From positions 62,001 through 126,000 of the forward strand of contig JBBQHI010000003.1 of assembly GCA_038323835.1 (NCBI GenBank): a stretch of 64,000 bases of DNA. Reading direction: 5' to 3'. Made by a program: the position numbers and the translations under genes. The stretch comes from JACVRW01 sp038323835 (GTDB lineage Bacteria > Actinomycetota > Thermoleophilia > Solirubrobacterales > Thermoleophilaceae). Positions 24,609 to 32,990 of the stretch are shown here, one piece after another; positions within the stretch are counted from its first letter, which is position 1, and every line of letters starts with the position of its first letter. The notes beneath the pieces were generated by a model, which had not been told where the DNA came from, searched no databases, and saw only the letters and a list, made by a program, of their open reading frames with translations.

Positions 24609-25379
24609 TTATGTAGGGGACGTCGAGAGCGGCAGCTTCATGAACTCCCACCTGCGGTCGAAGTGGTCGAACCCGAGCCGCCGGTAGAGGTACTGAGGCC
24701 AGTCCGCGGCGTCGGTGATCAAGAACACCGGATCGAGTGCCTCGGCCCGCGCCGCGCTCACCGCGGCGAGCACCGCGGCCGAGGCATAGCCGCGGCGCCG
24801 GTGTGCGGAGACGGTCCCCACCTGGTCCACCTCGGCGACCCCCCGGCCGCTGAGAAGCCGGCAGCTCGCCCAGCCCTCGGCGGGCGGCGCCACGAAGTCC
24901 CGGGCCGCCGCCACCCGCGTGTAGCGCTCGTCCATCTGGTGCAGCTGCCGGATCGACTCCGTCGAGTCGAGCGGCTGCTCCCTCCGGAAGGCCGCCAGGG
25001 CTTCCGCTCCCGCGGCCCGATTCACCTCCGCGCCGCCCTCCGCCGACCTGTCGCCGGCCGGCTCACGGGTGCGGACCATCACCACGAGCCGGCTCACGTT
25101 CCACCCGAGCCGGGCCAGCTCCGGGGCAAGCCGGGCGCCCTGCTCGGGATCGGGCACCACCAGCTTGCGGTGGGCGAGATGGGACTGGAGCGCCTCCGCC
25201 TCCGCGGCCACCGCGCGGGCGTCCGCGTCCGGGTCCTCCACGCGCAGGGCGTTCAGCTGCCAGACCAGCGGGAGGCTTGGCGTGGTGAGCGCCGTGCCGT
25301 GGCGGGCGGGCACGGCCGCGTCGCAGGTGGCCTCCTCCGTCTCGCGCAGGAAGGCCCGGACCCGCTCGCGCTCGGTCAT
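24609..25379 (-). CDS. GNAT family N-acetyltransferase
   Basis: This 256-residue protein has a divergent N-terminal half and a C-terminal GNAT domain (about residues 125-250). The acetyl-CoA loop is VGTVSAHRRRGYASAAVLAAV, with the Q/RxxGxG/A pattern present as RRRGYA, and the domain ends with YRRLGFDHFDRRWEF. The ATG at 25379 overlaps the era stop (ATGA), so the gene is coupled to era. Two-part GNATs of this kind act on amino acids, antibiotics or peptides; the substrate is unknown. Confidence 0.85.
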   Translation of the reverse strand: MTERERVRAFLRETEEATCDAAVPARHGTALTTPSLPLVWQLNALRVEDPDADARAVAAEAEALQSHLAHRKLVVPDPEQGARLAPELARLGWNVSRLVVMVRTREPAGDRSAEGGAEVNRAAGAEALAAFRREQPLDSTESIRQLHQMDERYTRVAAARDFVAPPAEGWASCRLLSGRGVAEVDQVGTVSAHRRRGYASAAVLAAVSAARAEALDPVFLITDAADWPQYLYRRLGFDHFDRRWEFMKLPLSTSPT

Positions 25380-26257
25380 TCGATGCCGAGGCGGTCGAGC
25401 AGCCCCTCGTCGCGGCGCCAGCCCTTGCGCACCCGCACCTGGAGCTCGAGATGGACGCGGGCGCCGCGTGACCGCTCGATCTCCTTGCGCGCGGCGGTGC
25501 CGATGGCGCGCACCATTCGCCCTCCCGAGCCCACCAGGATGACCTTCTGGGACTCGCTCTCGGCCCACACCTGGGCGCGCACCATGAGCAGGCCGTCGCC
25601 CCGGGTCTCGATGTCCGACACCTCCACCTCCACGGCGTGCGGCAGCTCCTCGCGGGTGCGCAGCAGCACCTGCTCGCGCACCATCTCCGCGATACGTACC
25701 GCCTCCGGGAGGTCCGTGTGGTCATCCGGTGGGTACATGAACGGGCCCTCGGGGAGCATCTCTACCAGGTGGCTCACCAGCTCCGGCACGCCGTCGCCGG
25801 TACGCGCACTCAGGGGGAACACCTCGCCCTCCAGCCCGAGCGCGGCGGCCGCGGTCAGCGCCTCCACCGTCCGCCCCGGGCGAATGCGGTCGATCTTGTT
25901 CACCACGGTCACCACCGGCACCTTCCCGCGGGCGATCGTGGACGCGATGAAGCGGTCCCCCGCCCCCACCTCCTGCTCTCCGTTCAGCATGAAGAGCACC
26001 GCGTCGGCATCGGCCATGGCGCGGTCCACCTGCCGCTGCATGCGCTCCGTGAGGGTGTCGCGCGGGCGCTGCACGCCGGGCAGGTCGACGAGCACGAGCT
26101 GCCAGTCCTCGCCGGTGGCGATGCCCCGCACCTCGCGGCGCGTGGTCTGCGGCTTGTCGGAGACGATCGCCACCTTGTCGTCCACGATCGCGTTCACCAG
26201 CGTGGACTTGCCCGCGTTCGGGCGCCCGGCAAGGGCCACGAACCCCGAGCGCGTCAC
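25376..26257 (-). CDS. era: GTPase Era
   Basis: Era is a GTPase needed for 16S rRNA maturation and 30S assembly. The 293-residue protein has G1 GRPNAGKS (11-18), a G2 region with QTTRREVRG, G3 DLPG, G4 NKID and G5 SART, followed by a KH domain (about 205-290) with EREE-like RTREELPHAVEVEV and the GSGGRMVRAIGTAARKEIE loop. The GTG start at 26257 overlaps the ybeY stop as GTGA. The phoH-ybeY-era order is the conserved ribosome/RNA-processing cluster. Length normal. Confidence 0.95.
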   Translation of the reverse strand: MTRSGFVALAGRPNAGKSTLVNAIVDDKVAIVSDKPQTTRREVRGIATGEDWQLVLVDLPGVQRPRDTLTERMQRQVDRAMADADAVLFMLNGEQEVGAGDRFIASTIARGKVPVVTVVNKIDRIRPGRTVEALTAAAALGLEGEVFPLSARTGDGVPELVSHLVEMLPEGPFMYPPDDHTDLPEAVRIAEMVREQVLLRTREELPHAVEVEVSDIETRGDGLLMVRAQVWAESESQKVILVGSGGRMVRAIGTAARKEIERSRGARVHLELQVRVRKGWRRDEGLLDRLGIE

Positions 26258-26631
26258 GGCATCGCGCGGAGTTCCGCGACGATCCGGTCCTGGAGCCGGA
26301 GCATCTCCCCGTCGTCGGACTCGTGGTCGTAGCCGCACAGGTGGAGCACGCCGTGCACCACGGCCTCGGCCACGTCCGCGCACTGCTCCGGGCAGATCAC
26401 CACGTCGCCGAGCTCGCGCGGACCCGCGCTCGGCTCGAGCTCGTCCACCGGAAACGAGAGCACGTCGGTGGCGGTGTCGCGCCCGCGGTGCTCACGGTTC
26501 AGCCGCCGGATCTCGGGCTCGCCCACCACGGCCAGGGCCAGATGGCCCTCCGACACGCCGGCGGCGAGCACCGCCGCCTCGGCGGGCGTCCGCAGCTCCG
26601 GTGGAGCGCCGATGAGGTCGAGCTCGATCAG
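26254..26631 (-). CDS. ybeY: Endoribonuclease YbeY, probable CTG start
   Basis: YbeY is a metal-dependent endoribonuclease in rRNA maturation. The zinc motif HGVLHLCGYDH is intact, and LNREHRGRDTATDVLSFP precedes it. Only one usual start exists, GTG 26571 (105 residues, with GAGG 5 bases upstream), but that removes the conserved first strand and helix. The same frame reads IELDLIGAPPELRTPAEAAV just upstream, and begins at a CTG (26631) overlapping the phoH stop as CTGA; there is no ATG, GTG or TTG before the preceding in-frame stop. I therefore place the start at the CTG (125 residues). If CTG is not used, the protein is N-terminally short. The era gene overlaps its stop. Confidence 0.85.
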   Translation of the reverse strand: MIELDLIGAPPELRTPAEAAVLAAGVSEGHLALAVVGEPEIRRLNREHRGRDTATDVLSFPVDELEPSAGPRELGDVVICPEQCADVAEAVVHGVLHLCGYDHESDDGEMLRLQDRIVAELRAMP

Positions 26632-27608
26632 GCCTGACCGCGGCGGCGAGCCTCGCGAAGCGGCGGGGCCTGGGTCTCCGCATGCTCGTTATAGGCGGCC
26701 ACGATCCTCTGGACCAGCTTGTGGCGGACCACGTCCTCGCCCCCGAATCGCACGAACTCGATGCCCTCCACGTCGGAGAGGATGTCCTCGATCACGAGCA
26801 GCCCGGAGCGCTGGTCGCGCGGCAGGTCCGTCTGCGTCACGTCCCCGGTCACCACCATCTTCGAGTTGAAGCCGAGCCGGGTCAGGAACATCTTGATCTG
26901 CTCGGGGCTGGTGTTCTGCGCCTCGTCGAGGATGATGAACGAGTCGTTCAGGGTGCGGCCGCGCATGAAGGCCAGCGGCGCCACCTCGATCACCCCGCGC
27001 TCGAGGTATTGGTTCACCTTCTCCGGCTCGAGCATGTCGTAGAGGGCATCGAAGAGGGGCCGCAGGTAGGGATCAACCTTGGCCATGAGGTCCCCGGGGA
27101 GGAACCCGAGCCGCTCCCCCGCCTCCACAGCCGGCCGCGTCAGCACGATCCGGTTCACCTCGCGGCGCGAGAGCGCCGCCACCGCCATCGCCACGGCCAG
27201 GAACGACTTGCCCGTGCCCGCTGGGCCGATGCCCACCGAGATGGTGGAGCGGCGGATCGCGTCCACGTAGCGCTTCTGGTTCACCGTCTTCGGCGCGACC
27301 TTCAGGCCGCGGTGGCGCCAGACCACGTCCTCGAGGATGCGGCTCGGGCTCTCGTGGCGCTCGAGCGCATCAGAGATCGCCTCGATCGTGCCCGGCGCTA
27401 TCTCGTGGCCCTGGCGCACCAGGTCGGTGAGCTCGCGGATGACAGTCTGTGCCGCGGCCACGTCTTCCTCGTCCCCGTCCAGCGTGAGCACGTTGCCGCG
27501 CAGGAATATGTCGCAGTCGAGGTGACCCTCGAGGGTCTTCATGATCACGTCCCCGGGGCCGGCCAGCTCAGCCGCGAACGCGTTCTCGAGCTCAAGCTGC
27601 GCACGCAC
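26628..27608 (-). CDS. PhoH family ATPase
   Basis: This 326-residue cytoplasmic protein is a PhoH-like (YbeZ) ATPase. Residues 1-75 form the family's KH-like N-terminal region, followed by Walker A GPAGTGKSFLAVA (about residue 130) and Walker B FIILDEAQNTSPEQIKMFLTR, then GDVTQTDLP and SGL. PhoH proteins act with YbeY in rRNA processing; here the genes are adjacent. The GTG start overlaps the yqeY stop by one base (TAGTG), and its TGA overlaps the probable CTG start of ybeY. Length normal. Confidence 0.94.
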   Translation of the reverse strand: MRAQLELENAFAAELAGPGDVIMKTLEGHLDCDIFLRGNVLTLDGDEEDVAAAQTVIRELTDLVRQGHEIAPGTIEAISDALERHESPSRILEDVVWRHRGLKVAPKTVNQKRYVDAIRRSTISVGIGPAGTGKSFLAVAMAVAALSRREVNRIVLTRPAVEAGERLGFLPGDLMAKVDPYLRPLFDALYDMLEPEKVNQYLERGVIEVAPLAFMRGRTLNDSFIILDEAQNTSPEQIKMFLTRLGFNSKMVVTGDVTQTDLPRDQRSGLLVIEDILSDVEGIEFVRFGGEDVVRHKLVQRIVAAYNEHAETQAPPLREARRRGQA

Positions 27609-28039
27609 TAGGCGATCAGCTTCTCCTTGACCGCGGCACTCACGCGCTTGCCGTCCGCCCGCCCCTTCACCTGGGGCATGACGAGCGCCATCACCTTGCC
27701 CATCTCGGCCGCGGAGGTGGCTCCCGACTCGGCCACCGCGTCACCCACGATCGCGGACAGCTCGGAGTCGGAGATCTGCGCCGGGAGGTAGCCCGCGATC
27801 AGCTCGGCCTCGCGCTCCTCGCTCACGGCCGCGTCCTCGCGCCCGCCGTCGCGGTAGGCCTCCGCGGCCTCCAGGCGGCGCTTGCGCTCGCGCTGGAGAA
27901 CCTCCACGTCGTCCGCGCCGCCGTCCTTGGCCGCCTTCTGAAGCTCGTTCACGATCAAGCGCAGCGCATGCACGCGCTCGCGGTCGCGTGCCTTCATGGC
28001 GGCGGTCACGTCGGCCTGCACCTGTGTGAGCGTGGACAT
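27608..28039 (-). CDS. GatB/YqeY domain-containing protein
   Basis: This 143-residue protein matches the YqeY family, stand-alone relatives of the GatB C-terminal domain that in GatCAB contacts tRNA; the role of YqeY itself is not settled. Family features are MKARDRERVHALRLIVNELQKA near the N-terminus, EREAELIAGYLPAQISDSEL and a C-terminal GKVMALVMPQVKGRADGKRVSAAVKEKL. The ATG at 28039 was chosen; a frame extends upstream into the repeat copy C but without homology. It is the first gene of the yqeY-phoH-ybeY-era-GNAT-hisIE run, all joined by overlaps or very short gaps. Confidence 0.92.
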   Translation of the reverse strand: MSTLTQVQADVTAAMKARDRERVHALRLIVNELQKAAKDGGADDVEVLQRERKRRLEAAEAYRDGGREDAAVSEEREAELIAGYLPAQISDSELSAIVGDAVAESGATSAAEMGKVMALVMPQVKGRADGKRVSAAVKEKLIA

Positions 28040-28083
28040 CAAGCCAAGTGTATGCGCGGCCCGACCGTGCACCGCGGCTCCGA

Positions 28084-28129
28084 GGGAGGAGCGCAGCCCG
28101 ATCGGTGATCGGGCGAGCACCGGACCATG
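28084..28129 (+). repeat. Dispersed 46-nt repeat, copy C
   Basis: Canonical copy: GGGAGGAGCGCAG, core GCCCGATC-GGT-GATCGGGC, then GAGCACCGGACCATG. It ends 4 bases before the stop codon of the cyclase-family gene on the minus strand and lies 45 bases before the yqeY start, so it occupies the 3' end of the cyclase transcript and the upstream region of the yqeY-phoH operon. Confidence 0.92.
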
Positions 28130-28132
28130 TAT

Positions 28133-28894
28133 TCAGTCCGGGACAATCGCCACCACCCGCGCGGGCGCCGCGCTCCCGCCCACGATCTTCAGGGGGAAGC
28201 AGGCAACCTGGAATCCGGTGGAGGGCAGCGCGCCCAGGTTCACCAGGCGCTCGATCTGGGAGTAGCTCAGGTCACATTGGTGGGCCGACCAGAAGATCCC
28301 GGGCTCGTCGCGCTCGATGGCCTGCTGGGCCTGAAGGTGAAGCGGGGCGTCCCAGCCCCAGGCGTCGATCCCCATCACCCGCACGCCCCTTTCGCATAGC
28401 CAGCGGGTGGCCTCGGCGCTCACGCCGGGGCCGAGCGCCATGTATCCGGGGTCGCCGTAGAACTCGTCGCGACCCGTGTGGACGAGCACGATGTGGCCGG
28501 GAGCCAGCTCGTGGCCGGCCGCCGCCAGCGCGGGCTGGAGCTCCTCCGCCTCCACCACCTCGCCGTCGGCGCGGCCGGTCATGTCCAGTACCACCCCCGG
28601 GGCGAAGAACCACTCCAGAGGGAGCTCGTCGATCGTGGCCGCGCGCTCGCCGGCGATGAGCGAGTTGTAGTGCCAGGGAGCGTCCACGTGTGTCGAGTTG
28701 TGTGTGCCGAGGTTGGTGAAGGTCTCGGTGGCCCAGCCCTCGCGGTCGCGCAGCAGCCGGTCGGGGACCCCGAGCAGCGTCTCGATCTGCGCGGCGCCGT
28801 CGGCGTGGCCGGAATACTCGATGTCGGTGCGCAGGGCATCGGGCATATCCGGCGGGCTGGGCTCGATCGGAGCGGACAGATCCACGATTGGCAT
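28133..28894 (-). CDS. Cyclase family protein (kynurenine formamidase-like)
   Basis: This 253-residue protein belongs to the cyclase/arylformamidase family, metal-dependent amide or ester hydrolases. The metal-binding signature is present as NLGTHNSTHVDAPWHY (HxxxHxDxPxH-like) around residue 75, and DLSAPIEPSPP at the N-terminus, LVHTGRDEFYGDPGYMALGPGVS and a C-terminal FPLKIVGGSAAPARVVAIV follow the family pattern. No other tryptophan-degradation gene is nearby, so kynurenine is not implied; the substrate is unknown. The ATG at 28894 gives MPIVDLS, the usual beginning. A copy of the repeat follows the stop. Confidence 0.88.
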   Translation of the reverse strand: MPIVDLSAPIEPSPPDMPDALRTDIEYSGHADGAAQIETLLGVPDRLLRDREGWATETFTNLGTHNSTHVDAPWHYNSLIAGERAATIDELPLEWFFAPGVVLDMTGRADGEVVEAEELQPALAAAGHELAPGHIVLVHTGRDEFYGDPGYMALGPGVSAEATRWLCERGVRVMGIDAWGWDAPLHLQAQQAIERDEPGIFWSAHQCDLSYSQIERLVNLGALPSTGFQVACFPLKIVGGSAAPARVVAIVPD

Positions 28895-28967
28895 GGGGCG
28901 CGAGCCTAGCCCGGTGAGCACACCGGCGCGACCCGTTCTACGGGCCGAACGGCGCGCGCGGGTATGT

Positions 28968-29007
28968 GGTCACCTCCCGCTCGGCCCGGCTGAGGATGGA
29001 GGTGACC
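28968..29007. repeat. Inverted repeat in cyclase-prmA gap
   Basis: GGTCACCTCC (28968-28977) and GGAGGTGACC (28998-29007) are perfect 10-bp arms around a 20-base loop, in the 238-base gap between the prmA stop and the cyclase start. No T-run follows on either strand. It could be an operator for the cyclase gene, which is transcribed from this gap, or a remnant of an older gene. Nothing else in the gap is convincing. Confidence 0.5.
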
Positions 29008-29132
29008 GCACCGGCGGCCGGGCCCTTCCAGGCCTACGCCAACGGCGAGCGCGTTCGCTCGAGGCAGCAGGGCCGGAAAATTTGTCTTCCCGCTGCGCAC
29101 CCCGGCGGGGCACGCCGCACAGTGGGCAATCA

Positions 29133-29939
29133 CTAGCGGGCGGTGAGCAGCAGCGCGCTCCAGCCCTGGGAGCTCAGGCGCCGGCGCTCGGCCAGCGGCG
29201 CGAACGCGGCCGCCACCTCGTCCTCCTCCCCCTCGAGCAGGCCGGAGGCCACGAGCACGGGCGGCGGATCCCCCATCAGCGCCGCCGCGCTCAGCAGCAG
29301 CGGGCGCACCAGGTTGGCCGTGACCACGTCCGCGGAGGGCATCGGCTCCTCACGCAGGTCGGCGAGGCGCACCTCGTGGAGCGTGATCGCGTTGGCACGG
29401 GCGTTCTCGAGCGTGGCCTCCACCGCGGCCTGCTCGTAGTCGAGCGCCAGAACGGGGGCGAACCCGAGCCGCGCGGCGGCCAGCGCCAGCACGCCCGAGC
29501 CACACCCGAGGTCGGCCAGCGACCCTCGCGGCTCGAGTCCCAGCAGGAGCTCCAGGCACAGCCGGGTGGTGGCGTGCGCACCGGTGCCGAAGGCCTGGCC
29601 CGGGTCCACCACCAGGTCGATCAGCCTGCCCTCGGGGGCCGGCGGCTCCCACGGCGGCCGCACGCGCACACGACCGCCGATCTCTACCGGGTGGTGGAAC
29701 TCGCGCCAGCGCTCGGCCCAGTCGTCCGCCACCTCGTCCCCGCTCACGGCCACGCGAACGCCGGCCACCTCCGCCTCCCCCGCCGGGAAGGAGGGCAGCT
29801 CTCCGGGCGCTCCGTAGATCGCGAACTCGACCCAGCCGTCGCCGTCCACCTGCTCCACGCCGGTGGGAGCCAGTTCGAGCAGCGCCACGAGCACGGCCTC
29901 GGCGTCGGCCGCGGGCGCGCGGATGGCGAGCCGGATCAG
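29133..29939 (-). CDS. prmA: Ribosomal protein L11 methyltransferase, probable CTG start
   Basis: PrmA methylates ribosomal protein L11. The SAM-binding part has DPGQAFGTGAHATTRLCLELL, ADLGCGSGVLALAAARLG, LALDYEQAAVEATLENARAN and VVTANLV. The usual starts, GTG 29894 or 29888, drop the first strand. The same frame upstream reads IRLAIRAPAADAEAVLVALLELAPTGVEQ, matching the PrmA N-terminus, and begins at a CTG (29939) that overlaps the dnaJ stop as CTGA; no ATG, GTG or TTG occurs in the codons I could read upstream. I place the start at the CTG (268 residues). The hrcA-dnaJ-prmA order is common. Confidence 0.88.
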   Translation of the reverse strand: MIRLAIRAPAADAEAVLVALLELAPTGVEQVDGDGWVEFAIYGAPGELPSFPAGEAEVAGVRVAVSGDEVADDWAERWREFHHPVEIGGRVRVRPPWEPPAPEGRLIDLVVDPGQAFGTGAHATTRLCLELLLGLEPRGSLADLGCGSGVLALAAARLGFAPVLALDYEQAAVEATLENARANAITLHEVRLADLREEPMPSADVVTANLVRPLLLSAAALMGDPPPVLVASGLLEGEEDEVAAAFAPLAERRRLSSQGWSALLLTAR

Positions 29940-31057
29940 CGGAAGGCTCGCCGGACCTTGGCCAGCAGCGACTCGTCGCTCGGCTCGGCCAGGTTCTCCT
30001 CGGTGAGCGAGTCCCTGAGCTCGTCGAGCAGCTCGCGCTGGCGCCCGCTCAGGTTGCGCGGGATCACCACGTTCAGCACCACCCGCTGGTCTCCCCGCCG
30101 GCCCCGGCCGAGAGCGGGCATGCCGTGACCCTTCAGCGTCACCACCGTGCCCGGCTGGGTGCCCGCCGGCACGTCCACGCTCTCCTCGCCGTCGAGCGTG
30201 GCCACGGTCACCGTGGCCCCAAGGGCCGCCGCGGGCGCGGGCACGTCCACCACGGTCACGAGATCGCTGCCGTCGCGCAGGAAGCGCTCGTCCTCCGCCA
30301 CGCGCACGAGCACGTAGAGGTCTCCGGGCGGCCCGCCGTGCTCACCGGCGTGGCCCCGCCCGGTGAGGCGGACGCGCTGCTCGTCGGAGATCCCCGGCGG
30401 CACGTCCACCTTCAGCGTCTTGCGCACGGCCTTCCGGCCGCGGCCGCCACAGGCCTCGCAGGGCTGCGTCGGGATCTTGCCCTCGCCCCCGCAGACATCG
30501 CAGGCCTGCTCGCGCACGAGCTGCCCGAAGGCGGTGCGCGTCACCGCCCGCACGCGCCCCAGGCCCTGACACCGGTCACAGGTCCCGATCGGGGTGCCGG
30601 GCTCGGCGCGGTTGCCGTGACAGCGCTCGCACGCGTCCACCAGGTCGTACGCCACCTCCACGCTGTCCCCCCAGGCGGCCTGCTCGAGGGTGATCTCCAC
30701 CTCCACCCCCACGTCGCCTCCCTGCACGCGGCCTCCCCCTCCGAACCCGGAGGCGAAGGGGTCGCCGCCGAAGAAGGCGTCGAAGATGTCGGCGAAGGAT
30801 CCGAATCCGTGGGATGCGGAGGAGTAGCCGCGCGACTCGAGGCCCTCGAACCCGTAGCGGTCGTAGGTGGCCCGGCGGTCGGCGTCGGAGAGCACCTCGT
30901 AGGCCTCGGCCGCCTCCTTGAACTTCTCCTCGGCCTCGGGATCGTGGCGGTTCACGTCCGGGTGCAGCTCCCGGGCCAGCGCGCGGAAGGCCTTCTTCAC
31001 CGCCCGCTCATCCGCGTCGCGCTGGACGCCGAGCACCTCGTACGGATCGCGCCTCAC
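29936..31057 (-). CDS. dnaJ: Chaperone DnaJ
   Basis: DnaJ stimulates DnaK ATPase. The 373-residue type I protein has the J domain (1-70) with HPD at residues 32-34 (ARELHPDVN), a Gly/Phe region (SHGFGSFADIFDAFFGG), four zinc-finger repeats (CERCHG, CDRCQGLG, CDVCGGEG, CEACGGRG; the first repeat has CHGN in place of CxGxG) and a C-terminal client-binding domain. The GTG start overlaps the hrcA stop as GTGA. No dnaK or grpE is present, so this is the HrcA-linked DnaJ found away from dnaK. Confidence 0.95.
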   Translation of the reverse strand: MRRDPYEVLGVQRDADERAVKKAFRALARELHPDVNRHDPEAEEKFKEAAEAYEVLSDADRRATYDRYGFEGLESRGYSSASHGFGSFADIFDAFFGGDPFASGFGGGGRVQGGDVGVEVEITLEQAAWGDSVEVAYDLVDACERCHGNRAEPGTPIGTCDRCQGLGRVRAVTRTAFGQLVREQACDVCGGEGKIPTQPCEACGGRGRKAVRKTLKVDVPPGISDEQRVRLTGRGHAGEHGGPPGDLYVLVRVAEDERFLRDGSDLVTVVDVPAPAAALGATVTVATLDGEESVDVPAGTQPGTVVTLKGHGMPALGRGRRGDQRVVLNVVIPRNLSGRQRELLDELRDSLTEENLAEPSDESLLAKVRRAFR

Positions 31058-32079
31058 TCGTCGTAGACCTCGGCCACGAACCGAGAGAGCTCCGACGCGG
31101 CCTGGCGGACGGCCATGATCACCCGCGGGTAGTCCATCCGCACGGGGCCGACCACCGACACGGCGCCCAGGTTCCGCCGGGCCAGCCCGTAGTTGGCGCC
31201 CACGATGCTGAGCGAGCGCAGTGCCGGGGTCAGGTTCTCCTGCCCGATGTGCAGGTACACGTTCGGCTCGCCCAGTGACTGGCGCAGCACGGTCAGGAGC
31301 GTTCGGCGGTGCTCCAGCACCTCGAACAACGAGGCCAGCTGCGAGAGCTCCTGGAAGCGGTGCTCGGACACCAGGCGCGCAGCCCCGTCCATGAAAAGGG
31401 TGTTGTCCGCGGTCTGTTCGAGCTCCGTGAACGCCGGCGTGAGGGTGTCCAGGAACTCCCGCTCCCCGAGCGAGAGCTGGGGATCGGTCAGGCGGGCGTG
31501 CATCGACCGCGAGCCCACGTCAAGCCCGCCGAGGGCCTCGTTGAGATAGCTGGCCGACCAGTCGATCAGCCCAGAGTCCACGGGACGGTCGTACGAGATC
31601 ACGCGCTTGGTCACCCCGCCGGTGGACGAGATCACCACCACCATCGCCACCTGCGGCTGCATCAGCAGCACCTCGACGTGCCTGATCGTGGCCGTCTCGA
31701 TCGGAGGCGCCGTTACCAGCGCCAGCAGGTCCGTGACCTGGGAGAGCTGCTCGGTGGTGGCGCGCATGGCCTCGTCCACCTCCCGCCGCATGTCGGTGAG
31801 CTCCACCGACTTGCGCACCACCGGTAGCCGGCCCTCCAAGAGCAGCTCGTCCACGTAGAAGCGGTAGCCCCGGTCGGTGGGCACCCGGCCGGCGGACGTA
31901 TGTGGGTGCTCGAGGAGTCCCACCTCCTCCAGTCGAGCCAGCTCCGCGCGCACGGTGGACGGCCCCCAGGGGATGTCCTCCTGGTCGGCGAGCCACTTCG
32001 AGCCCACGGGCTGGTCGAGGGACACGTGTCCCTCCACGACCTTCCGGAGGATGAAGCTCTGTCGAGTGGAAAGTTCCAC
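31054..32079 (-). CDS. hrcA: Heat-inducible transcription repressor HrcA
   Basis: HrcA represses heat-shock operons by binding the CIRCE inverted repeat. The 341-residue protein has an N-terminal winged helix (about 1-75) with VGSKWLADQEDIPWGPSTVRAELARLEEVGLLEHPHTSAGRVPTDRGYR, and a GAF-like middle and dimerisation domain with MQPQVAMVVVISSTGGV and GQEN. I checked the bases upstream of the GTG start (32079) for CIRCE (TTAGCACTC-N9-GAGTGCTAA) and did not find it, so its targets must lie elsewhere. Couples to dnaJ by GTGA overlap. Confidence 0.94.
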   Translation of the reverse strand: MELSTRQSFILRKVVEGHVSLDQPVGSKWLADQEDIPWGPSTVRAELARLEEVGLLEHPHTSAGRVPTDRGYRFYVDELLLEGRLPVVRKSVELTDMRREVDEAMRATTEQLSQVTDLLALVTAPPIETATIRHVEVLLMQPQVAMVVVISSTGGVTKRVISYDRPVDSGLIDWSASYLNEALGGLDVGSRSMHARLTDPQLSLGEREFLDTLTPAFTELEQTADNTLFMDGAARLVSEHRFQELSQLASLFEVLEHRRTLLTVLRQSLGEPNVYLHIGQENLTPALRSLSIVGANYGLARRNLGAVSVVGPVRMDYPRVIMAVRQAASELSRFVAEVYDE

Positions 32080-32137
32080 GGGTCCATTGTGGCGGGCGCC
32101 GAGGCCCGCGAACGGGTTTTTCGGCTCGACCCGGCGC

Positions 32138-32509
32138 TCAGCCGGTGCGGAGCTCGGCTTCGGCGTTGCGGATGATGCGGTTCCCGCCCTGCTCGGCCTC
32201 GGTGGCCACGATCACGCGGCCGTCCGCCTCCTCGGTGACCTCACCGGTGACGGAGATCTCCTGCTCGGGGAAGCCCATGCCGCGGAACTGCACCGACAGG
32301 CGCCGGAGGCTGCGCGGGTCCCCGCCCGCGGCCGCCACGTTCGCCCGCGCCACCTGAGCCATCGTGTAGAGGCCGTGGAGGATGTTGCCCGGCAGGCCCA
32401 CCTGCTTGGCGAACTCGGGGTCGATGTGGATCGGGTTGAAGTCGCCCGACGCGCCCGCGTAACGGTGCGGGAGGTATCGGTCGGGTGTGACCTTCAGATC
32501 GACCTTCAC
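32138..32509 (-). CDS. MaoC-family (3R)-hydroxyacyl dehydratase, HadB-like
   Basis: This 123-residue hotdog protein has the hydratase motif as YAGASGDFNPIHIDPEFAK with Asp23 and His28 (numbered from the start), followed by GLPGNILHGLYTMAQ. It resembles the catalytic subunit (HadB type) of the FAS-II beta-hydroxyacyl-ACP dehydratase. The GTG start (32509) lies one base after the stop of the companion MaoC gene, so the two are surely co-translated and likely form a heterodimer. The C-terminus ends ELRTG. It acts in fatty acid elongation or another hydratase step; the acyl chain is not known. Confidence 0.88.
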   Translation of the reverse strand: MKVDLKVTPDRYLPHRYAGASGDFNPIHIDPEFAKQVGLPGNILHGLYTMAQVARANVAAAGGDPRSLRRLSVQFRGMGFPEQEISVTGEVTEEADGRVIVATEAEQGGNRIIRNAEAELRTG

Positions 32510-32510
32510 C

Positions 32511-32951
32511 TCATACCCCCCGCACGATGTTGGTCCAGGTGCCCCGAACGACCTCCTGGCCGTCCTGGTTGAGGGACACCGACTCGAATACGTAGAAGCC
32601 CATGCCGCCCTTCTCGCGGACGTCCTTGACCGTGGTCTCCGTGATGATCACGTCGCCGGCACACACCGGCTCGCCCCAGACGAACTCCTGCGAGCCGTGG
32701 ACCATCATCGTGAAGTTGATGCCCACGTCCGGGTCGAAGATGCCCGGGGCCACCGATCCGGAGGAGTAGACGACCGCGAACATCGGCGGAGCCGGCACGT
32801 CGCGGAAGCCCGCCGCCGCGGCCTGCTCGCGATCGAAGTAGACGGGGTTGTCCTCGCCCACGGCACGGGCGTACTCGGCGATCTTCTCCTTGCCCACCTC
32901 GTAGACGAAGGCGGGGTAGGTCTTGCCGATGGCGTCGGTCTTGACGGGCAC
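32511..32951 (-). CDS. MaoC N-terminal-type dehydratase, HadA/HadC-like partner
   Basis: This 146-residue hotdog protein resembles the non-catalytic subunit of the FAS-II dehydratase (FAS1-like/MaoC_dehydrat_N). It has YARAVGEDNPVYFD, the family counterpart of the hydratase motif but without the catalytic Asp-His, plus APPMFAVVYSSG, MVHGSQEFVWGEPV and GDVIITETTVKDVREKGGMGFYVFES. The GTG start gives PVKTDAIGKTYPAF. It is immediately upstream of the catalytic subunit gene. Two tandem repeat copies lie 40 bases upstream, between this gene and the sigma factor gene. Confidence 0.87.
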   Translation of the reverse strand: MPVKTDAIGKTYPAFVYEVGKEKIAEYARAVGEDNPVYFDREQAAAAGFRDVPAPPMFAVVYSSGSVAPGIFDPDVGINFTMMVHGSQEFVWGEPVCAGDVIITETTVKDVREKGGMGFYVFESVSLNQDGQEVVRGTWTNIVRGV

Positions 32952-32990
32952 GGCGCGCCAGTCTAATGAGGCCGGCCGCAGAGCCCTGGC

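Noticed and set aside
24765..24790. GGCGAGCACCG-like string in the GNAT gene
   Set aside because: It is one short match of a common GC-rich word in an ordinary coding region, with no second block.
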